DNA of 64,000 nt, from contig JAIRVR010000017.1 of the NCBI GenBank assembly GCA_031253795.1, positions 124,001 to 188,000 of the forward strand. Direction: 5' to 3'. This document shows positions 59,264-64,000 of the stretch, piece by piece. The translations under genes and the position numbers were made by a program. Source of the DNA: Burkholderiaceae bacterium. GTDB taxonomy: Bacteria; Pseudomonadota; Gammaproteobacteria; Burkholderiales; Burkholderiaceae_C. Under the pieces are notes generated by a model, which did no database searches, was not told where the DNA came from, and saw nothing but the letters and a program-made list of their open reading frames with translations. Numbering within the stretch: position 1 is the first letter of the stretch; each line of letters starts with the position of its first letter.

Positions 59264-60844
59264 ATGCGTTTTCTACCCGTCAACCGCCAGGCCCTGATGG
59301 TGGAGCTGGCCGATCTCGACGAGACGCTGGCCCTGCTGGGGTCGCTGCAGCGCGACCCCATCGCGGGCGTGCAGGAGCTGGTGCCCGCCGCGCGCACCGT
59401 GCTCGTGCAGTTCGCGCCGACCCAGGTGGGCGTGGCCGACCTGGTGCGCCGCATCGCCGCGCGCGACCTGGGCCAGCGGGCCCGGCGCAGCGATGTCCTG
59501 ATCGACATCCCCGTGCAATATGACGGCGAGGACCTGGCCGACGTGGCCCGGCTGCTGGGCATCACGCCCGAGGAAGTCGTGCGCCGCCACACGGGCAGCG
59601 AGTACACCGTGGCCTTCACCGGCTTCGCGCCCGGCTTCGCCTACCTCAGCGGCGGCGATCCGATTTTCAACGTGCCGCGCCGCAGTTCGCCGCGCACGCG
59701 CGTGCCTGCCGGCGCCGTGGCCCTGGGCGGTACGTTCAGCGCCGTCTATCCCCAGGCCAGCCCCGGCGGCTGGCAACTGATAGGTCGCACGTCGGAGCGC
59801 ATGTGGGACCTGGCACGCGCGCTTCCAGCGCTGCTGCAGCCCGGCTACCGCGTGCGCTTTGTCGATGCCGCAGGCATGGAGCATGCGGACGCCGAATCCG
59901 CGCCCGCTGCCGTGCAAGCCGAAGTGCCCGCGGGCAACGCGCTGCTTGTGAAGGCCACGGGGCTGATGACGCTGTTCCAGGACCGTGGCCGCCTGGGCCA
60001 GGCGGGGCAGGGCGTGTCGGCCTCGGGCGCCATGGACCAGGCGGCCTTCAAGGCCGCCAACCGCCTGGTCGGCAATGCCAGCGACCTGGCCGTGCTCGAA
60101 ACCGTGGGCGGTGGCCTGTCCCTGCAAAGCCGGGGCGAAACCGTGGTGGCCGTCACGGGTGCCGACGCGCCGCTGACCGTGACCACGGCCCAGGGTAGGC
60201 GCTGGAGCGTGCAGCGCTACCAGGCCCTGGCCCTGGCCGATGGCGACCAGCTTTCCCTGGGCCAGCCCGTGGCCGGTGCGCGCTGCTACGTGGCCGTGCG
60301 CGGCGGCTTCGAGGTGGCGCCCGTGCTGGGCAGTGCCTGTACCGACACCCTGGCCCATGTGGGGCCCGAGCCGCTGGCCATGGGCCAGATCCTGCCCGTG
60401 CGGCCTGCAGGTCGCACGGCCGTGGCCGCACCGGAGCTGCCGCCGCCGTTCCTGCCCGTCGCGGGCCAGGACGTGGTGCTGGACGTGGAGCTGGGCCCGC
60501 GCACCGACTGGTTCACCCCCGAGGCCGTGGCCTTGCTGGCTGGCCAGCGCTGGCAGGTCACGCCCCAGTCCAACCGCGTGGGCCTGCGCCTGGCCGGCGA
60601 AGCCGCGCTCACGCGCGCCGTGGACGGCGAGCTGCCCAGCGAGGGCACGCCCCTGGGCGCCATCCAGGTGCCGCCCAATGGCCAGCCCGTGCTGTTTCTG
60701 GCCGACCACCCGCTGACCGGCGGCTACCCCGTCATCGGCTGCGTGGCACCCCACCACCTGGACCTTGCGGGCCAGATTCCCGTGGGAGCCTGGATACGTT
60801 TCAACCCCCTGCGTGCCTTCGCGCCCTACCGGCCCGAGGCCTGA
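59264..60844 (+). CDS. pxpBC: Fused 5-oxoprolinase subunits B and C
   Basis: 526 residues from ATG 59264, chosen because GAGGA sits 6 bases before it; the track ATG at 59258 has no space for a ribosome-binding site. Residues ~1-205 are PxpB/KipI ('VLVQFAPTQVGVADLVRRIAA', 'FTGFAPGFAYLSGGDPIFNVPRRSSPRTRVPAGAVALGGTFSAVYP'). Residues ~220-526 are PxpC/KipA ('LMTLFQDRGRLGQAGQGVSASGAMDQAAFKAANRLVGN', 'TPQSNRVGLRLAGE', 'LADHPLTGGYPVIGCVA'). In E. coli these are separate proteins. The fusion keeps the two halves in fixed ratio. Confidence 0.93.
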   Translation: MRFLPVNRQALMVELADLDETLALLGSLQRDPIAGVQELVPAARTVLVQFAPTQVGVADLVRRIAARDLGQRARRSDVLIDIPVQYDGEDLADVARLLGITPEEVVRRHTGSEYTVAFTGFAPGFAYLSGGDPIFNVPRRSSPRTRVPAGAVALGGTFSAVYPQASPGGWQLIGRTSERMWDLARALPALLQPGYRVRFVDAAGMEHADAESAPAAVQAEVPAGNALLVKATGLMTLFQDRGRLGQAGQGVSASGAMDQAAFKAANRLVGNASDLAVLETVGGGLSLQSRGETVVAVTGADAPLTVTTAQGRRWSVQRYQALALADGDQLSLGQPVAGARCYVAVRGGFEVAPVLGSACTDTLAHVGPEPLAMGQILPVRPAGRTAVAAPELPPPFLPVAGQDVVLDVELGPRTDWFTPEAVALLAGQRWQVTPQSNRVGLRLAGEAALTRAVDGELPSEGTPLGAIQVPPNGQPVLFLADHPLTGGYPVIGCVAPHHLDLAGQIPVGAWIRFNPLRAFAPYRPEA

Positions 60845-60899
60845 CGAACCGCATGCCGCGAGGCGCCCGCCGGCGCCTTGCGGCCCCTGAAAGCAGAGC

Positions 60900-62627
60900 A
60901 TGAAAAAAGTACTGATCGCCAACCGGGGCGAAATCGCCGTCCGCATCGCCCGCGCCTGTGCCGACTACGGCGTGCAGTCCGTGGCCGTCTACGCCGATGC
61001 CGACATCGACGCCCTGCATGTGCGCATGGCCGACGAGGCCTACGGCCTCGATGGCGAGCGCCCGGCCGACACCTATCTGAATGTCGCCAAGCTCATCGCC
61101 ATCGCACGCAAAAGCGGTGCCGATGCCGTCCATCCCGGCTATGGCTTTCTCTCGGAGAGCGAGGCCTTTGCGCGCGCCGTGCTCGATGCCGGCCTGCGCT
61201 GGGTCGGCCCTTCGCCCGAGACCATTGCCCAGCTGGGCGACAAGGTCGAGGCGCGCAAGATCGCCCTGAAGGTCGGCGCCCCGCTGGTGGCCGGCACGCC
61301 CGATCCCGTCAGGGATGCCAGCGAGGTGCTGGCCTTCGCCGAGCAGCATGGCCTGCCCATCATCATCAAGGCGGCCTTCGGCGGCGGTGGCCGTGGCATG
61401 AAGATCGCATGGCGCATGGACGAGGTCGAGGAGCTGTACCACTCGGCCGTGCGCGAGGCCGTCACGGCCTTTGGCCGCGGCGAATGCTTTGTCGAACAGT
61501 TCCTGGACCGGCCCCGCCACATCGAGGCCCAGGTGCTGGCCGATACCCACGGCAACGTGGTGGTGCTGGGCACGCGCGACTGCTCGCTGCAGCGGCGCAA
61601 CCAGAAGCTGGTCGAAGAGGCTCCGGCGCCCTTCCTGAGCGACGATCAACGCCAGCGGATCCACGCGGCAGCCCGAGACATCTGCGCGGCGGCCGGCTAT
61701 GTGAGCGCGGGCACGGTGGAGTTCCTGCTCAGCCAGACCGGCGCCATTTCCTTCCTGGAGGTCAATACGCGCCTGCAGGTGGAGCACCCCGTGACCGAAC
61801 AGACCACGGGCGTGGACCTGGTGATCGAGCAGCTGCGCGTCGCCGACGGCCTGGCCCTGTCCCTGACCGAAACACCGGCACCGCTGGGCCACTCCATCGA
61901 GTTCCGCATCAACGCCGAGGACGTGGGCCGCGGCTTTCTGCCGACGCCCGGCCCCGTGGTGCGCTTCGATCCGCCCTCGGGCCCCGGTGTGCGCCTGGAT
62001 TCGGGTGTGCAGGCCGGCTCGGTGGTGCCGGGCAGCTTCGATTCGCTGATGGCCAAGCTCATCGTCAGCGGCGCCACGCGCGAGCAGGCCCTGGCCCGCG
62101 CGCGCCGCGCCCTGGCCGAGTTCCGCATCGAGGGCCTGTCCTCGGTCCTGCCCTTCCACCGCGCCGTGATTGCCCACGCCGACTTCGTGGGCCAGGACGG
62201 CTTCAAGGTCCACACGCGCTGGATCGAGTCCGACTTCGCCGAGCCCCTGGCCGCCGCCGTGCGTGCCGAGCCCATGCCCGACGCCAGCCTGGTGCGCTGC
62301 GCCGTCGAGATCGACGGGCGCCGCGTGGCGCTGGGCCTGCCGGCCGTGCTGCTGCAGGGCCTGGCCTCGGCGGGCGGGGGCGTGGCGGCCGTGCCTGCCG
62401 CCGAAGCCGTGGCCGATCCCGCCGCCGTGACCTCGCCGATCGCCGGGAACCTGCATGCCTGGAAGGTCGCGGATGGCGATACGGTCCAGGAAGGCGATGT
62501 GATCGCCGTCATGGAGGCCATGAAGATGGAGATGCAGGTGGCTGCGCACCGCAGCGGTAAGGTTTCTTTGGTGGCCGAGGCGGGGAAGGCGCAGGCGCTG
62601 GGGGCTGTGATCGCTCGGATTGGTTGA
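60900..62627 (+). CDS. Biotin carboxylase with C-terminal biotin carrier domain
   Basis: 575 residues. Residues ~1-445 are an AccC-type biotin carboxylase: '[28 protein letters not shown]', '[18 protein letters not shown]', the ATP-grasp loop '[15 protein letters not shown]', '[24 protein letters not shown]'. Residues ~500-575 are a biotinyl domain with the '[10 protein letters not shown]' lysine. The middle is short and contains no carboxyltransferase, as in acyl-CoA carboxylase alpha subunits. Downstream of pxpBC by 55 bp, a linkage seen in other bacteria; its acceptor is unknown and no beta subunit is in the window. Confidence 0.9.
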   Translation: MKKVLIANRGEIAVRIARACADYGVQSVAVYADADIDALHVRMADEAYGLDGERPADTYLNVAKLIAIARKSGADAVHPGYGFLSESEAFARAVLDAGLRWVGPSPETIAQLGDKVEARKIALKVGAPLVAGTPDPVRDASEVLAFAEQHGLPIIIKAAFGGGGRGMKIAWRMDEVEELYHSAVREAVTAFGRGECFVEQFLDRPRHIEAQVLADTHGNVVVLGTRDCSLQRRNQKLVEEAPAPFLSDDQRQRIHAAARDICAAAGYVSAGTVEFLLSQTGAISFLEVNTRLQVEHPVTEQTTGVDLVIEQLRVADGLALSLTETPAPLGHSIEFRINAEDVGRGFLPTPGPVVRFDPPSGPGVRLDSGVQAGSVVPGSFDSLMAKLIVSGATREQALARARRALAEFRIEGLSSVLPFHRAVIAHADFVGQDGFKVHTRWIESDFAEPLAAAVRAEPMPDASLVRCAVEIDGRRVALGLPAVLLQGLASAGGGVAAVPAAEAVADPAAVTSPIAGNLHAWKVADGDTVQEGDVIAVMEAMKMEMQVAAHRSGKVSLVAEAGKAQALGAVIARIG

Positions 62628-62700
62628 GTTGTTGGTGGTGGTGGTCTTTTTGTGACCCTGCCCAGGGGTTGTGTTCCAAGGTCGGGTCTCGCCCCGGCAG

Positions 62701-62785
62701 GCGACTTGCCTACTTTCTTGCTGCAGGGCAAGAAAGTAGGTCGGCCGCCGGGCCGAAACCCGGCCTCGAAAAACAAGCTCCGGCA
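62701..62785. repeat. Structured intergenic repeat with a 13-bp perfect stem
   Basis: CCTACTTTCTTGC (62709-62721) and GCAAGAAAGTAGG (62728-62740) are perfect inverted arms with a 6-base loop, followed by a second stem GCCGGG-CCGAAA-CCCGGC and a CGGCCTCGAAAAACAAGCTC block also found near 48445. It lies between the convergent biotin carboxylase and nucleotidase genes and may act as a terminator for either strand as well as a dispersed repeat. Confidence 0.7.
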
Positions 62786-62823
62786 GGGATCAGAACCAGA
62801 CCCCTGACCGAACCAGGGAAGGC

Positions 62824-64000
62824 TCAGCGACCACCCTGGAAACTGCGCGTGCTGTACAGGTCCGTGGACAGGCGCGACAGGGTCGGCAGGCCGGAGACCG
62901 CGTCCACCGGCTGGCGCTCGATGTAGTTGAAGAACACATCGGAATCGAGCACGCCGATATCCAGGCGGCGTGCATCGGGCACGGCGGCCAGGGTCTTGTA
63001 GCCGTCGCCGCCCGTGGCATTGAAGCTCAGCACGAACAGCTTGTAGGTGCGGGCCGAGTCCAGGGGTTTCCAGGTCTTGCTGGTGTTGTCGAAGACTTCC
63101 ACGCCCGACACGCGCTGGCCGGCGGCCGCCGCGGCGTTCACGTCGAAGCGCAGGCCACCCGTGTAGGGGTAGGGGCCGGTCGTGCCGCTGGCGCCGTAGA
63201 CGGCTTCCAGCCCGTCTTCCAGCATGCTCTTGACCTCGGTGCCCGTGATGTCCAGGCGGAACAGCTTGTTGCCGAAGGGCAGGACCTGGATGACCTGGGC
63301 CGCCGTGGTCTGGCCCAGCAGCGGAATGCGCACGCCGCCGCCGCTTTGCAGCGAGATGTCGGCGCCGCCATAGTGGCGGTTGGCTTCCTCCAGGTAGGCC
63401 TGGGCCACCAGCTGCTGGATGTCGCCGCCGCGCACGCTCACGCTGCCTTCGGCGTTGCAGGCCGCGCTGGACTGGCTGTAGTTCATGGTGCCGACGCCGC
63501 CGGGGACGCGGCGCGAGCACAGTTCCTGGGGCACGGTGGCGACCTGCTTGAGGTTGAACTGGGCGACCTTGTCCTTGAACGGCTGGAGCACGGCCGTGGC
63601 CTTGGCCGAGGGCTGGGTCACGCGCAGCACGCCGGTGGCGGCGACGCTGGCCTTGAGGGCCGTCTTCTGGGCATCGGTGGCGGCCTTGCCGCCGACGGTG
63701 AAGTTGTCGCCGATCAGCACATGGGGCGTTCCCGTGCACTGGGTGACGCGGCCATCGGCATCGAACTGGACCTTGAGGTCACCGACCACCTGGGCGTATT
63801 CCCAGGCCTGGACCACGCAGACGGGGCTGCCGTCCTTGTCGGTCAGGCGCGTGGGGTAGGCGCCGCCGGGCGTTCCCACGCCCGTGGTGTTGAGCACATC
63901 GGGGCCCAGCAGGGTATGGGAGTCGCCGCCCACGACCACGTCCACGCCGCTGAGCTTGGGCACGATCTGGCGGTCGTACTCGTAGCCCACGTGGCTCATG
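62824..64000 (-). CDS. Periplasmic 5'-nucleotidase/UDP-sugar hydrolase family (5' end cut by window edge)
   Basis: At least 391 residues, continuing past the window's right edge. 'VVVGGDSHTLL' is part of the metallophosphatase active site of UshA/NadN; the C-terminal 5'-nucleotidase domain holds 'ADISLQSGGGVRIPL', 'NKLFRLDITGTEVKSMLEDGLEAVYG' and 'YPYTGGLRFDVNA'. Three cysteine-bearing segments (CVVQAWEY, QCTGTPHV, LCSRR/ACNAEG) suggest an exported protein with disulfides. It hydrolyses nucleotides (and in NadN, NAD) in the periplasm. Signal peptide and N-domain are outside the window. Confidence 0.88.
   Translation of the reverse strand, partial: MSHVGYEYDRQIVPKLSGVDVVVGGDSHTLLGPDVLNTTGVGTPGGAYPTRLTDKDGSPVCVVQAWEYAQVVGDLKVQFDADGRVTQCTGTPHVLIGDNFTVGGKAATDAQKTALKASVAATGVLRVTQPSAKATAVLQPFKDKVAQFNLKQVATVPQELCSRRVPGGVGTMNYSQSSAACNAEGSVSVRGGDIQQLVAQAYLEEANRHYGGADISLQSGGGVRIPLLGQTTAAQVIQVLPFGNKLFRLDITGTEVKSMLEDGLEAVYGASGTTGPYPYTGGLRFDVNAAAAAGQRVSGVEVFDNTSKTWKPLDSARTYKLFVLSFNATGGDGYKTLAAVPDARRLDIGVLDSDVFFNYIERQPVDAVSGLPTLSRLSTDLYSTRSFQGGR

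Overview
The window is one continuous stretch of a high-GC (by eye upper 60s percent) betaproteobacterial chromosome. Gene content and style point to the Comamonadaceae (Delftia, Comamonas, Acidovorax or Variovorax-like): Bug-type solute-binding proteins, HxlR regulators, DUF4148, a CobN plus ChlI/ChlD-type chelatase, and a family of 'CGCTTCGCGGGAGGGGG' intergenic repeats. The genus is inference. I see no insertion sequence, prophage, tRNA, rRNA or CRISPR array. Most genes are packed into operons with 4-bp ATGA overlaps. Both window edges cut genes: serine acetyltransferase on the left and a 5'-nucleotidase on the right.

Region 1 (1-5.3 kb) holds cysE, a small rhodanese, two HxlR regulators paired with small redox or tautomerase genes (one beside the decayed stub of a short-chain dehydrogenase), and a Bug-type binding protein. 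Region 2 (5.3-19.3 kb) is the first system worth attention. A cysteine-dioxygenase-like cupin fused to four rhodanese domains converges on an eleven-gene minus-strand operon. That operon encodes a second four-rhodanese protein, three tandem paralogous solute-binding proteins, an FAD-linked 2-hydroxyacid oxidase, an aminotransferase, a complete polar amino-acid ABC transporter, a stand-alone cysteine-dioxygenase-like cupin and a cystathionine lyase-like PLP enzyme. Together they read as an import and breakdown route for a sulfur amino or keto/hydroxy acid.

Region 3 (19.4-24.2 kb) is the second: a divergent NAD/ADP-ribose module. A Nudix-HTH (NrtR-like) regulator faces an operon of an SPFH/band-7 protein, a divergent NAD-kinase-like protein, a NADAR-domain protein and an ADP-ribosylglycohydrolase, with a repeated operator-like sequence between them. 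Region 4 (24.2-35 kb) carries a collagen-like GXT-repeat protein, a dehydratase / ornithine-cyclodeaminase-family pair with a YheO-type regulator, YbaK, a CHAD protein, and an RND pump divergent from a two-component system.

Region 5 (35-50 kb) is a B12 locus: cobalamin riboswitch, TonB-dependent receptor, periplasmic binding protein, permease, ATPase, a luciferase-like flavoenzyme, then cobW, cobN and ChlI/ChlD-like chelatase subunits, followed by an ABC-F protein. Region 6 (50.3-55.6 kb) pairs a Crp-family regulator with a membrane ferredoxin-adenylate cyclase, then DUF4148, DoxX, a FadR-type GntR regulator and an orphan LivK-like binding protein. Region 7 (55.9-62.6 kb) is a 5-oxoproline locus: DUF969/DUF979 transporter, pyroglutamyl peptidase, pxpA, fused pxpB-pxpC, and a biotin carboxylase-BCCP protein. 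The window ends in a periplasmic nucleotidase.

Coordinates come from the supplied ORF track. Starts were trimmed by me from ribosome-binding sites, overlaps and domain limits. No similarity search was run, so family names rest on motif recognition.
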